Part shown: positions 47,286 to 57,309 of the stretch, piece after piece
Position numbering within the stretch: the first letter of the stretch is position 1
Layout: each line of letters opens with the position of its first letter
Notes under the pieces: model-generated
Seen by the model: only the letters and a program-made list of their open reading frames with translations
Databases searched by the model: none
What the model was told of the DNA's origin: nothing
Position numbers and translations under genes: made by a program
NCBI GenBank assembly: GCA_044225675.1
Contig: JBGAIH010000030.1
Location: 3,572 to 67,571 of the forward strand
Origin: JACMQX01 sp044225675
GTDB lineage: Bacteria; Pseudomonadota; Gammaproteobacteria; Burkholderiales; Burkholderiaceae_C
DNA: 64,000 nt
Reading direction: 5' to 3'

Positions 47286-47287
47286 GC

Positions 47288-48262
47288 ATGAACGCGCCAC
47301 GCACGAGGGTGCAGCGGCGCCCCGTGCATGGGGTGCTTCTGCTGGACAAGCCGCTGGGCCTGTCGAGCAACGACGCGCTGCAAAAGGCCAAATGGCTGCT
47401 GCGGGCCGAGAAAGCCGGCCACACCGGCACGCTCGACCCGCTGGCCACCGGGGTCCTCCCGCTGTGTTTTGGCGCTGCCACCAAGTTCAGCCAGCTGCAG
47501 CTCGACGCCGACAAGACCTACGAAGCCACGCTCGGCCTCGGCGTGAAAACCAGCACGGCCGACGCCGAAGGCGAGGTGCTGTCGCGCCGCCCGGTGCAGA
47601 TCGACGCGGCCGGCGTCGCCCGGGTGCTGGCACAGTTCACCGGTCCGATCCTTCAGGTCCCGCCGATGCATTCGGCGCTCAAGAAGGACGGCAAGGCCCT
47701 GTACGAATACGCGCGGGACGGCATCGACGTCGAGCGCGAAGGCCGTCACGTCACCATCCATCAGCTCGAACTGGCGCAGGGCCCGGTTCAGCCAGGCGAT
47801 ACCGAGCTGCGCATCCGCGTGCGCTGCAGCAAGGGCACCTACATCCGCACCCTGGGCGAGGACATCGGCGAGGCCCTGGGCTGCGGCGCACATCTGACGG
47901 CATTGCGCCGCGTGGAGACCGGTGGCTTCACCGTGGCGCAATGCACCACGCTCGATGCGCTGGCCGCGCTCGACGAGCCCCGGCGCGAGGCGCTGCTGCT
48001 GCCCACCGAGACCCTGCTGGCAGGACACATGCCGGTCACGCTCGACCCGGACAATGCGGGGCGCTTTCTCAGCGGCCTGCGCCGCCGGGGCGCCTGGCCC
48101 GATGCGCCGCGCGTCTGCGTCTTCGGCGCATCCCCGTGCGCTGCTGGGCTCGGCCCATACCCGCGCAGGCGAACTCATTCCCGGCCGGCTGCTCAGCCCG
48201 CTCGAAATCGGTCAGTTGCTCGACCAGCAGAAAAAATCACAGGAAATTCAAGGAACCCCGTC

Positions 48263-48266
<4 letters not shown>
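47288..48266 (+). pseudogene. truB: truB, tRNA pseudouridine-55 synthase with a C-terminal frameshift
   Basis: The main frame from MNAPRTRVQRRPVHG is a normal TruB: GHTGTLDPLATGVL with catalytic Asp50, GKALYEYAR and CSKGTYIRTL. At about 48131-48135 (TCCCC) the expected ending moves to the +1 frame, where PRALLGSAHTRAGELIPGRL continues to a TGA at 48264-48266 that overlaps the typA start. In the original frame no stop occurs and reading continues into typA. The span is one base longer than a multiple of three. The catalytic domain is complete, so activity may survive. A sequencing or assembly error is possible. Confidence 0.85.
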
Positions 48267-50104
<1,838 letters not shown>

Positions 50105-50177
50105 TCCGCGGCTGACAGGGCGCCCGCGCGGGCGCCTCATGCGGTATCGTCAGACAAAGCAGTACAGACGAGGAGAC

Positions 50178-51059
50178 ATGAAGCTTTCCCATACGCAGGC
50201 GGCCTTCCTGATGGTCGCGGTCACCCTGATGTGGTCCATTGCGGGCGTGGTCACGCGGCAACTGGAGCATGCGCGCAGCTTCGAGGTGACCTTCTGGCGC
50301 AGTTTCTTCACGGCCTTGTCGCTGATGGTGATCCTGCCGTTGTGGCAGGGGCGCGGCGTGTTCCGCGCAATCCATTGGCACAGCCGGGCGTTCTGGCTGT
50401 CGGGGGTGTGCTGGAGCGTGATGTTCACTGCGTTCATGATCGCGCTGACCATGGCGTCCGTGGCCAATGTCCTGATCACGCTGGCCGCCGGCCCGCTGCT
50501 CACTGCCCTGTTCGCGCGGATTGCCATCGGCAACCGGCTGCCGATCCGTACGGCCGGTGCGATCATCGTGGCGGGCGCCGGGATCGCCTACATGTTCGGC
50601 TCGCAGGTGCGCCTGGGGGGCGGCCAGGCCGCCGGCATGCTGGTGGCGCTGTGCGTGCCGATCGCCGGGGCCGTGCAATGGACCATCGTCCAGCGCAGCC
50701 AGGCCCATGGCGAGAAGCTCGACCTCGTTCCCTCGGTGCTCATCGGCGCCGTGATCTCGTCGCTGGTGACCCTGCCGCTGTCGTTCCCGTTCGTGGCGAC
50801 GGGGCGGGACGTGGCCTGGCTGGCGCTGCTGGGCCTGGTCCAACTGGCGATTCCCTGCGTGCTGTCGGTGGTGGCCGCGCGGGTGCTCAAGGCACCGGAG
50901 GTCTCGCTGCTGGCCTTGCTGGAGGTGATCTTCGGCATCGCGCTGGCCTGGGTGGGGGCCGGCGAGCAGCCGGGACCGACGGTCCTGGCCGGCGGCGCGC
51001 TGGTGATCGGCGCACTGCTGGCCAACGAATTGCTTGGATGGAGACAGAGAAATGGCTGA
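50178..51059 (+). CDS. EamA/DMT-family transporter
   Basis: A 293-aa inner-membrane protein with ten predicted hydrophobic segments in two EamA repeats of about 140 residues each. GAGGAG precedes the ATG at 50178; the earlier in-frame start is rejected because of its charged, non-family residues. It overlaps the next gene by 8 bp. Substrate unknown (metabolite or amino-acid export is common in the family). Confidence 0.88.
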   Translation: MKLSHTQAAFLMVAVTLMWSIAGVVTRQLEHARSFEVTFWRSFFTALSLMVILPLWQGRGVFRAIHWHSRAFWLSGVCWSVMFTAFMIALTMASVANVLITLAAGPLLTALFARIAIGNRLPIRTAGAIIVAGAGIAYMFGSQVRLGGGQAAGMLVALCVPIAGAVQWTIVQRSQAHGEKLDLVPSVLIGAVISSLVTLPLSFPFVATGRDVAWLALLGLVQLAIPCVLSVVAARVLKAPEVSLLALLEVIFGIALAWVGAGEQPGPTVLAGGALVIGALLANELLGWRQRNG

Positions 51060-52155
51060 AACCTCTACCGATGTGCTCGCGGAAGTCCAGGGCCGGGTCG
51101 GCTTCATCACGCTGAACCGACCGAAAGCGCTCAATGCCTTGTCCCTGGACATGGTCCGCGCGCTGACGGCGACGCTCGAGGCCTGGCGCGACGACCCGGC
51201 CGTGCTGGCCGTGGCCGTGCGAGGCATGGGCAAGGAAGGCCCGTTCGGTGCCTTCTGTGCCGGCGGTGACATCCGCTTCTTTCATCAGGCGGCGCTGGCG
51301 GGCGACAGTGCGCTGGAGGACTTCTTCACCGAGGAGTACACCCTCAACCATCTGATCCACACCTATCCCAAGCCGTACATCGCCTTCATGGATGGCATCG
51401 TGATGGGTGGCGGCATGGGCATCAGCCAGGGGGCGAGCCTGCGCATCGTATCGGAGCGCACCAGGATGGCCATGCCCGAGACCAACATCGGCCTGTTCCC
51501 TGACGTCGGCGGCGGGTACTTCCTGAGCCGCTGTCCGGGCCGCTATGGCGAATACCTGGCGCTCACGGGCCAGATGATCGGCGGCCGCGAGGCCGTGACG
51601 GTCGGCCTCGCCGACGGCTTCGTCGAGTCCGGCCGGCTTGCAGTGATCTGGAACTCGCTGGTGGACACACCGTTCGAGACGGGCGAGGCAGTCGAGCACT
51701 GGGTGCGGACGCATTTCATGCCCGACCACGCGACGCCATCGGCCGCCAGTGCCGCGCAGGCCCGCATCGACCGTTTCTTTGCGCTGCCCACGGTCCCCGC
51801 GATCGTGCAGGCGCTGGAGGCCGACGCATCGGAGTGGGCGCGTGAGACGGCCGCCACCCTTCGCAAGCGCTCGCCGCTGATGCTGGGCGTGGTGCTCGAG
51901 CAGATTCGTCGAGCTCGCCGCATGGGTCTGGCGGACGACCTGCGCATGGAGCGCGATCTCGTTCACAGGTGCTTCCACCTGCGGCCCGGCACGGCCAGCG
52001 AGACGGTGGAGGGCATCCGGGCCCTGGCGATCGACAAGGACCACACGCCACGCTGGAACCCGTCGCGGATCGAGGAGGTGACGCAGGCCGAGATCCTCGC
52101 CTTCTTCGACAGCCCCTGGGCGGCCGACACCCACCCGTTGCGCGCACTCGCCTGA
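51052..52155 (+). CDS. 3-hydroxyisobutyryl-CoA hydrolase (crotonase superfamily)
   Basis: A 367-aa enzyme of the HIBCH group, used in valine degradation: it hydrolyses 3-hydroxyisobutyryl-CoA. Length and the motifs FCAGGDIRFFH, MDGIVMGGGMGIS and MPETNIGLFPDVGGGYFLSR separate it from ordinary enoyl-CoA hydratases of about 260 aa. It may share a transcript with the DMT transporter. Other valine-pathway genes are not next to it. Confidence 0.86.
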   Translation: MAETSTDVLAEVQGRVGFITLNRPKALNALSLDMVRALTATLEAWRDDPAVLAVAVRGMGKEGPFGAFCAGGDIRFFHQAALAGDSALEDFFTEEYTLNHLIHTYPKPYIAFMDGIVMGGGMGISQGASLRIVSERTRMAMPETNIGLFPDVGGGYFLSRCPGRYGEYLALTGQMIGGREAVTVGLADGFVESGRLAVIWNSLVDTPFETGEAVEHWVRTHFMPDHATPSAASAAQARIDRFFALPTVPAIVQALEADASEWARETAATLRKRSPLMLGVVLEQIRRARRMGLADDLRMERDLVHRCFHLRPGTASETVEGIRALAIDKDHTPRWNPSRIEEVTQAEILAFFDSPWAADTHPLRALA

Positions 52156-52169
52156 GCGGCGCGCCGGCC

Positions 52170-52991
52170 TCAGAGCTGGCGGTACACCACCTCGGCCAGT
52201 TGCAGCAGTTCGGCGCGCGAGAGCTTGCCGGCCAGCGCATAGCCGAAGCCCTGGTCGACCCAGTAGAAGCCCGGCACCGGACCATCCGACGAGAAGTTGA
52301 ATGCGGTCTCACGGGCCGCAGCCTGCGCGCCCGGCCCCGTCATGGCGCCGACATACAGCGTCACCCGCAGACCCGCCGCGTTCTGGAACATGAACTGGGC
52401 CCGGGCGCCATCGTCGCCCGGCAGCAGCCGGCCGCCGACCAGCTCGTAGCCCTGCGCCGCGAGAGTCGGAACCTTGAGCGGGCGACCCAGCCGCTTGGAC
52501 AGCCATTGCACGAGATGCTCCTGCTGCGCGGCCGCAACTTCGACCGGGTGCCGCACTTCAGGGGAGTAGACCGCGTGGGCAACTGCGGCCTGACGCGCGA
52601 ACTCGCGCGCCTGGAGCGCGCCGCCGGCCACGCCATCCGTGGCGCCGGTCAGGGCGAGCCGGGCGTGCCCCATCCAGCCGAGCCCGAATGCCAGCAACAC
52701 GCTCGCTGCCATGCCGCCCCAGCGCCTCCAGCGCGCGGCCTGCTCACGGGCGGCGGTAGCCTGGCGCGCCGCCTGGAGCAGCAGCGGCGGTGCCGGCTCC
52801 TCATCGAGCGTCGCATGCAGCATGCGAAGGGCCTGGCGCTGGCGCTGCCAGGCGGCCAGCGTCTCGGCGGCGCGTGGGTCCGCGTCGATGCGAGCCTGCA
52901 GTGCGGCCTGCGCCGCAGGGGCCAGCCTGCCATCGACCAGCGCGTGAAGCTCGTCGTCGGAAACCAGGGGGTGGAGGGTCGGATCGTTCAT
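52170..52991 (-). CDS. Anti-sigma factor (transmembrane)
   Basis: A 273-aa protein with a cytoplasmic N-terminal anti-sigma helix bundle (about 8-75, SDDELHALVDGRLAPAAQAA), one membrane helix (about 92-110) and a periplasmic domain (about 115-273). It lacks the zinc-binding His-Cys-Cys motif of ZAS-type anti-sigma factors. It lies 16 bp after the ECF sigma gene, so it should sequester that sigma until an envelope signal arrives. Confidence 0.85.
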   Translation of the reverse strand: MNDPTLHPLVSDDELHALVDGRLAPAAQAALQARIDADPRAAETLAAWQRQRQALRMLHATLDEEPAPPLLLQAARQATAAREQAARWRRWGGMAASVLLAFGLGWMGHARLALTGATDGVAGGALQAREFARQAAVAHAVYSPEVRHPVEVAAAQQEHLVQWLSKRLGRPLKVPTLAAQGYELVGGRLLPGDDGARAQFMFQNAAGLRVTLYVGAMTGPGAQAAARETAFNFSSDGPVPGFYWVDQGFGYALAGKLSRAELLQLAEVVYRQL

Positions 52992-53007
52992 GTTCGCCGG
53001 GCTCCGG

Positions 53008-53547
53008 TCATTTGAGCCGCCGCAGGACCGGCACGGCAGAAGCGGGGGCAGGGCGGGATGCCGGCGCTGCCCCGCCTTCCATCAGCTCGCGCAGGCGACT
53101 GCGTGCGCGCGACAGCCGCGACATGACGGTGCCTATCGGTGTGCCGGTGATGCGTGCGACGTCTTCATAGGACAGATCCTGCAGGGTGACGAGCAGCAGA
53201 ACGACGCGTTGATCGTCCGGCAGCCGCATCAGGCAGCGCTGCAGGTCGAGCGTCTGGTCGATGGCTGCGTCCGGAGCGACCATTTCGGCCTGGACGTCCT
53301 CCGGATCCACCGCCGTGCCCAGCGCCGACTGGCGGACCGCCTGGCGCACCTGGTTGACGTAGAGGTTGTGCATGATGGTAAACAGCCAGGCGCGCAAGTC
53401 GCTGCCCACCGCCCACAGCCGCCATTTGCTGCACGCGCGCTCCAGCGTGTCCTGCACCAGATCGTCGGCCGCCCAGGCATCGCCCGTGAGCGCCCGGGCG
53501 TAGCGGCGCAGCCCGGGGATCTGGTCGGTGAGGGGCAGGGGGTTCAT
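53008..53547 (-). CDS. ECF-family RNA polymerase sigma factor
   Basis: A 179-aa sigma-70-family protein with only regions 2 and 4. Region 2 includes DDLVQDTLERACSKWRLW and LRAWLFTIMHNLYVNQ; region 4 (about 110-160) has LQDLSYEDVARITGTPIGTV. The last 20 residues are a Pro/Ala tail. It is cotranscribed with the anti-sigma gene. A candidate own promoter lies at 53594-53620. Confidence 0.92.
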   Translation of the reverse strand: MNPLPLTDQIPGLRRYARALTGDAWAADDLVQDTLERACSKWRLWAVGSDLRAWLFTIMHNLYVNQVRQAVRQSALGTAVDPEDVQAEMVAPDAAIDQTLDLQRCLMRLPDDQRVVLLLVTLQDLSYEDVARITGTPIGTVMSRLSRARSRLRELMEGGAAPASRPAPASAVPVLRRLK

Positions 53548-53593
53548 GCGGGATGCCGGCTCAGGGAAGAAGGGTCATGCAACATGAACACCT

Positions 53594-53620
53594 GTCGCCT
53601 GTGGTTTATTCCCGTGTTCC
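53594..53620 (-). promoter_or_regulatory. Candidate ECF-type autoregulatory promoter
   Basis: On the minus strand, GGAAC (53620-53616) and CGAC (53597-53594) are separated by 18 bp, about 50 bp upstream of the sigma start. GGAAC is the usual -35 of ECF promoters. The spacing is 1-2 bp longer than normal, so this is tentative. Confidence 0.35.
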
Positions 53621-53665
53621 GGAGGATCAGCTTGCACAAACCGCATGCGATCCGGACCGGCACAT

Positions 53666-54139
53666 TCAGCGCGAACGCTGCTTCATCGCGCGCTCGACCT
53701 CGCGCTTGCCTTCGCGATCCTTGATGGTGTCGCGCTTGTCGTGTTCGGCCTTGCCCTTGGCCAGGGCGATCTCGCACTTGATGCGGCCGGACTTCCAGTG
53801 CAGGTTGATCGGCACCAGCGTGTAGCCCTTCTGCTCCACCTTGCCGATCAGTCGCCGGATCTCGTCCTTGTGCAGCAGGAGCTTCTTGGTCCGCGCGGTG
53901 TCCGGGTTGACGTGGGTTGACGCGGTGCGCAGCGGATTGACCTGGCAGCCGATGAGAAAGAGCTCGCCATTGCGGATCACGACATAGCCGTCGGTCAGCT
54001 GGACCTTGCCTTCGCGCAGGGCCTTGACCTCCCAACCTTCCAGCACCATCCCCGCCTCGAAGCGTTCTTCGAAGAAATAGTTGAAAGCCGCCTTCTTGTT
54101 GTCGGCAATGCGCGCGGCGGTGTCGGGTTTTTTGGCCAT
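53666..54139 (-). CDS. smpB: SsrA-binding protein SmpB
   Basis: A 157-aa tmRNA partner for trans-translation. The start MAKKPDTAARIADNKKAAFN fits the family; two Met upstream adds six residues with no SD support. FEAGMVLEGWEVKALREGKV and HDKRDTIKDREGKREVERAM (the C-terminal tail that enters the A site) are typical. It is divergent from ratA. The tmRNA gene is not seen in this window. Confidence 0.95.
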   Translation of the reverse strand: MAKKPDTAARIADNKKAAFNYFFEERFEAGMVLEGWEVKALREGKVQLTDGYVVIRNGELFLIGCQVNPLRTASTHVNPDTARTKKLLLHKDEIRRLIGKVEQKGYTLVPINLHWKSGRIKCEIALAKGKAEHDKRDTIKDREGKREVERAMKQRSR

Positions 54140-54264
54140 GGTCACAGGTGGGGGCATCGCGCCTCAATACAATCGCCACAGCAGGGTGTGCGATGCCGGG
54201 CCGGGGCCGCGGTTTTGCGGCCGAAGGGCGATTCTAGGCCCTTGACCCCTGCAGTCGCCGTTTC

Positions 54265-54705
54265 ATGAAAACCGTCCACAAGTCCGTCCTCATCTGGTAC
54301 AGCGCAGCCGAAATGTTTTCGCTGGTGACCGACGTCGCGAAGTACCCTCAGTTCCTGCCCTGGTGCGACAACGCCGCCGTGCTGTCGGATGAGCCCGACA
54401 GCATGACGGCGCGCGTGGGCATCTCGTTCGGCGGCATCCGCCAGAGCTTCACCACCCGCAACGTTCACGTGGCCGACCGGCAGGTGACGATGAAGCTGGT
54501 CGACGGCCCCTTTTCGTCGCTCGACGGTGTCTGGCGCTTCGTTCCCGTGGGTGACGAGACCCAGCGCGCCTGCCGGGTCGAGCTTGATCTGAACTACGGG
54601 TTTGACAATGCCGCGCTCGCGGCGCTGGTCGGGCCGGTGTTCGACAAGATCGCAGCCAATCTGGTGGACGCCTTCGTCAAGCGGGCAGAGCAGGTGTATG
54701 CCTGA
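54265..54705 (+). CDS. ratA: RatA/COQ10-like START-domain protein
   Basis: A 146-aa single-domain protein (SAAEMFSLVTDVAKYPQFLP, WCDNAAVLSD). Homologues bind coenzyme Q or related lipids; E. coli RatA was described as a ribosome-association toxin, although it has no cognate antitoxin fold. It is paired with rnfH (8-bp overlap), as in E. coli, where the two were called ratA/ratB. I regard the lipid-binding role as more likely than toxicity. Confidence 0.9.
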   Translation: MKTVHKSVLIWYSAAEMFSLVTDVAKYPQFLPWCDNAAVLSDEPDSMTARVGISFGGIRQSFTTRNVHVADRQVTMKLVDGPFSSLDGVWRFVPVGDETQRACRVELDLNYGFDNAALAALVGPVFDKIAANLVDAFVKRAEQVYA

Positions 54706-55057
54706 GCTCGCCCGGGTCCGGGTGTCGGTGCTGTGGTCGCCCGCGGCACGAGAGGTGACGGTGCTGGAGCTGGAACTGCCGGCAGGCGCGCGCGTGCGTG
54801 ATGCCCTGCTCGCCGCTGAGAAGCAGGCAGCGGCGGCGCTCGCCTCGACCGGCGGTGCGGGTGCCCCGCCGCCCGTCAGCCTCTGGGGCCGCAAGACCAC
54901 GCCGGAGACGATGCTGCGCGACGGGGATCGGGTCGAGATCTGCCGGCCACTGCAGGTCGACCCCAAGGTCGCCCGGCGCGAACGGTTCCAGCAGCAGGGC
55001 GCGCGTGCCGCTGGCCTGTTCGCCAGGAAAAGAGCCGGCGCCAAGGCCGGCTACTAG
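54698..55057 (+). CDS. rnfH: RnfH-family ubiquitin-like protein
   Basis: A 119-aa beta-grasp protein (VRVSVLWSPAAREVTVLELE). The centre GRKTTPETMLRDGDRVEICR is the family core, and the basic tail is longer than in E. coli RatB. The start overlaps the ratA end. Its biochemical role is unknown. A 13-bp tandem repeat begins at its stop. Confidence 0.85.
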   Translation: MPELARVRVSVLWSPAAREVTVLELELPAGARVRDALLAAEKQAAAALASTGGAGAPPPVSLWGRKTTPETMLRDGDRVEICRPLQVDPKVARRERFQQQGARAAGLFARKRAGAKAGY

Positions 55058-55087
55058 GGGGGGCTATTAGGGGAGGCTACTGGGGAG
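55049..55087. repeat. 13-bp imperfect tandem repeat, three units
   Basis: Units GGCTACTAGGGGG (55049-55061), GGCTATTAGGGGA (55062-55074) and GGCTACTGGGGAG (55075-55087). The first unit contains the rnfH stop codon (TAG), so the tract starts in the coding end and continues into the gap. Confidence 0.6.
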
Positions 55088-55150
55088 GCGTGGGCCGCCT
55101 GGTGCCGCGCTGGTGGTCGGCCAGAAGGCGCCGCCCTTCAACGGACTGCC

Positions 55151-55675
55151 TCAGACTGCCTTCTTGGGAGCGCCGCAGTCGCGGTCGACGATTTCCTGGT
55201 TGCGCCGGATCTCGGCTGACTTGGCGTCGTCGCTCAGGAACTCGCGTTCGCCCTGGGCATTGTTCTGCGCAATGCGACGGCCTGACTGCAGCGTGCTGAT
55301 GTTGACCTTGGCCCGCTCGCAGTTCTGGGCGCGCTCGGCTGCCATCTTTTCCTGCTCGGCCTGCTTCTTGGCGGCTTCCTCCTGCTCGGCCTGCTTCTTC
55401 TTGGCTTCGAGCTGAGGGTCCTTGCCAGTCAGGCGGGGCGCACTGGCCGCAGCCTGCGCCGGCGCGCTGGCCGCCGACGCGGGTGCTGCCGGTGAAAGCA
55501 CCATCGCGCGCTTGCCCGTGGGCTGCTTGAGGATGTTCTTGTCGGGGATGTCCGCCGGGGGCGGCTGGTCACTGAAGACCTTGCGGCCGGTCTTGTCGAC
55601 CCATTGCCATTGGGCTGACGCAGACAGCGACAGCGTCAGGGCCAGGACGAAGGTGGCGGAGCGGGACAGCTTCAT
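55151..55675 (-). CDS. DUF4124 domain exported protein
   Basis: A 174-aa protein with a signal peptide (about 1-21, cleavage near LSASAQ). Residues 22-55 form a DUF4124 domain (WQWVDKTGRKVFSDQPPP), which is typical of exported beta-proteobacterial proteins. An Ala/Pro linker and a Lys/Glu/Gln-rich coiled-coil follow (about 85-125). Two cysteines lie at the end of the coil and in the C-terminal tail. Function unknown. Confidence 0.82.
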   Translation of the reverse strand: MKLSRSATFVLALTLSLSASAQWQWVDKTGRKVFSDQPPPADIPDKNILKQPTGKRAMVLSPAAPASAASAPAQAAASAPRLTGKDPQLEAKKKQAEQEEAAKKQAEQEKMAAERAQNCERAKVNISTLQSGRRIAQNNAQGEREFLSDDAKSAEIRRNQEIVDRDCGAPKKAV

Positions 55676-55834
55676 GGGCGCAGTGTAGCGCCGGCGCGCC
55701 ACAGTTCAACATCCGCAGCGCTGTTTTGGCGCAATCGGTCACGGAATGCCCCGCGCTGTGCCGGGCCTGCGCGAAAGAGCCTCCGGGTAAGTCCCAGTCC
55801 CACGCGGGTACAATCGTTTTTTTGGAGCTTTGAC

Positions 55835-57304
55835 ATGCGCCTCTTAGGAAAAGCGCTCACCTTCGACGACGTGTTGCTGGTGCCGGCGTACTCCCAGGTC
55901 CTTCCCAAGGACACCTCCCTCGCGACCCGCCTCTCCCGAAACATCACCCTGAACCTGCCGCTGGTGTCTGCCGCCATGGACACGGTGACGGAAGCGCGCC
56001 TGGCGATCGCCATCGCGCAGGAGGGCGGCATCGGGATCGTCCACAAGAACCTCACGCCGCAGGAGCAGGCGGCTCAGGTCAGCAAGGTCAAGCGTTACGA
56101 GTCGGGCGTGCTGCGCGACCCGGTGATCATGACCCCCCAGCATTCGGTTCGCCAGGTCACGGCCATGAGCGAGCAGCTGGGCATCTCGGGCTTCCCGGTG
56201 GTCGACGGCGGCAAGGTGGTCGGCATCGTCACGGGCCGCGACCTTCGCTTCGAAAGCCGCATGGACCTGCCCATCAGCGCCATCATGACGCCGCGCGAGC
56301 GGCTCGTCACGGTGCCAGAGACGGCCTCGCTCAATGACGCCAAGGCGCTGCTCAACAAGCACCGCCTGGAGCGCGTGCTGGTGGTCAACGACAGCTTCGA
56401 ACTCAAGGGCCTGATCACCGTCAAGGACATCACCAAGCAGACCAGCTTCCCCAATGCCGCACGCGACGCCCGCGGCCGCCTGCGCGTGGGCGCCGCGGTC
56501 GGCGTGGGCGAAGGCACCGAGGAGCGGGTCGAGCTGCTCGTCAAGGCCGGCGTCGACGCCATCGTGGTCGACACCGCGCACGGCCACAGCAAGGGCGTGA
56601 TCGAACGCGTGCGCTGGGTCAAGCAGAACTACCCGCAGGTGGACGTGATCGGCGGCAACATCGCCACCGGCGCCGCCGCTCTCGCGCTGGCCGAGGCCGG
56701 CGCCGACGCCGTCAAGGTCGGCATCGGCCCGGGCTCGATCTGCACCACCCGCATCGTCGCTGGCGTCGGCGTGCCGCAGATCATGGCCATCGACAGCGTG
56801 GCCACCGCGCTCAAGGGCACGGACGTGCCGCTGATCGCCGATGGCGGCATCCGCTATTCCGGCGACATCGCCAAGGCGATCGCTGCAGGCGCGAGCACCG
56901 TCATGATGGGCGGCATGTTCGCGGGCACCGAGGAAGCGCCGGGCGAGATCGTGCTGTTCCAGGGCCGCAGCTACAAGAGCTACCGCGGCATGGGCAGCAT
57001 CGGCGCCATGCAGCAGGGCAGTGCCGACCGCTATTTCCAGGAGTCGAGCACCGGCAATCCGAACGCCGACAAGCTCGTTCCCGAGGGCATCGAAGGCCGC
57101 GTGCCCTACAAGGGCTCGATGGTCTCCATCGTTTTCCAGATGGCCGGCGGCCTGCGGGCTGCCATGGGCTACTGCGGCTGCGCGACGGTCGAGGACATGA
57201 AGAACAAGGCCGAGTTCGTCGAGATCACCTCCGCAGGCATCCGCGAGAGCCACGTCCACGACGTGCAGATCACCAAGGAAGCGCCGAACTACCGGGCCGA
57301 TTGA
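55835..57304 (+). CDS. guaB: Inosine-5'-monophosphate dehydrogenase
   Basis: A 489-aa enzyme converting IMP to XMP, the committed step to GMP. The TIM barrel has catalytic Cys303 (GPGSICTTRIVAGVG) and the phosphate loop. Two CBS domains are inserted at about 95-205. A -10-like TACAAT (55809-55814) lies 21 bp before the start. guaA follows after 5 bp, giving a guaBA operon. Confidence 0.97.
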   Translation: MRLLGKALTFDDVLLVPAYSQVLPKDTSLATRLSRNITLNLPLVSAAMDTVTEARLAIAIAQEGGIGIVHKNLTPQEQAAQVSKVKRYESGVLRDPVIMTPQHSVRQVTAMSEQLGISGFPVVDGGKVVGIVTGRDLRFESRMDLPISAIMTPRERLVTVPETASLNDAKALLNKHRLERVLVVNDSFELKGLITVKDITKQTSFPNAARDARGRLRVGAAVGVGEGTEERVELLVKAGVDAIVVDTAHGHSKGVIERVRWVKQNYPQVDVIGGNIATGAAALALAEAGADAVKVGIGPGSICTTRIVAGVGVPQIMAIDSVATALKGTDVPLIADGGIRYSGDIAKAIAAGASTVMMGGMFAGTEEAPGEIVLFQGRSYKSYRGMGSIGAMQQGSADRYFQESSTGNPNADKLVPEGIEGRVPYKGSMVSIVFQMAGGLRAAMGYCGCATVEDMKNKAEFVEITSAGIRESHVHDVQITKEAPNYRAD

Positions 57305-57309
57305 GCGAC

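Noticed and set aside
50119..50136. GC hairpin after typA as a terminator
   Set aside because: The arms are perfect, but only two bases separate them and there is no T-run.
54265..55057. ratA-rnfH as a toxin-antitoxin module
   Set aside because: The proteins are a COQ10-like lipid-binding domain and a beta-grasp protein. The toxin name comes from E. coli overexpression, and there is no antitoxin fold here.
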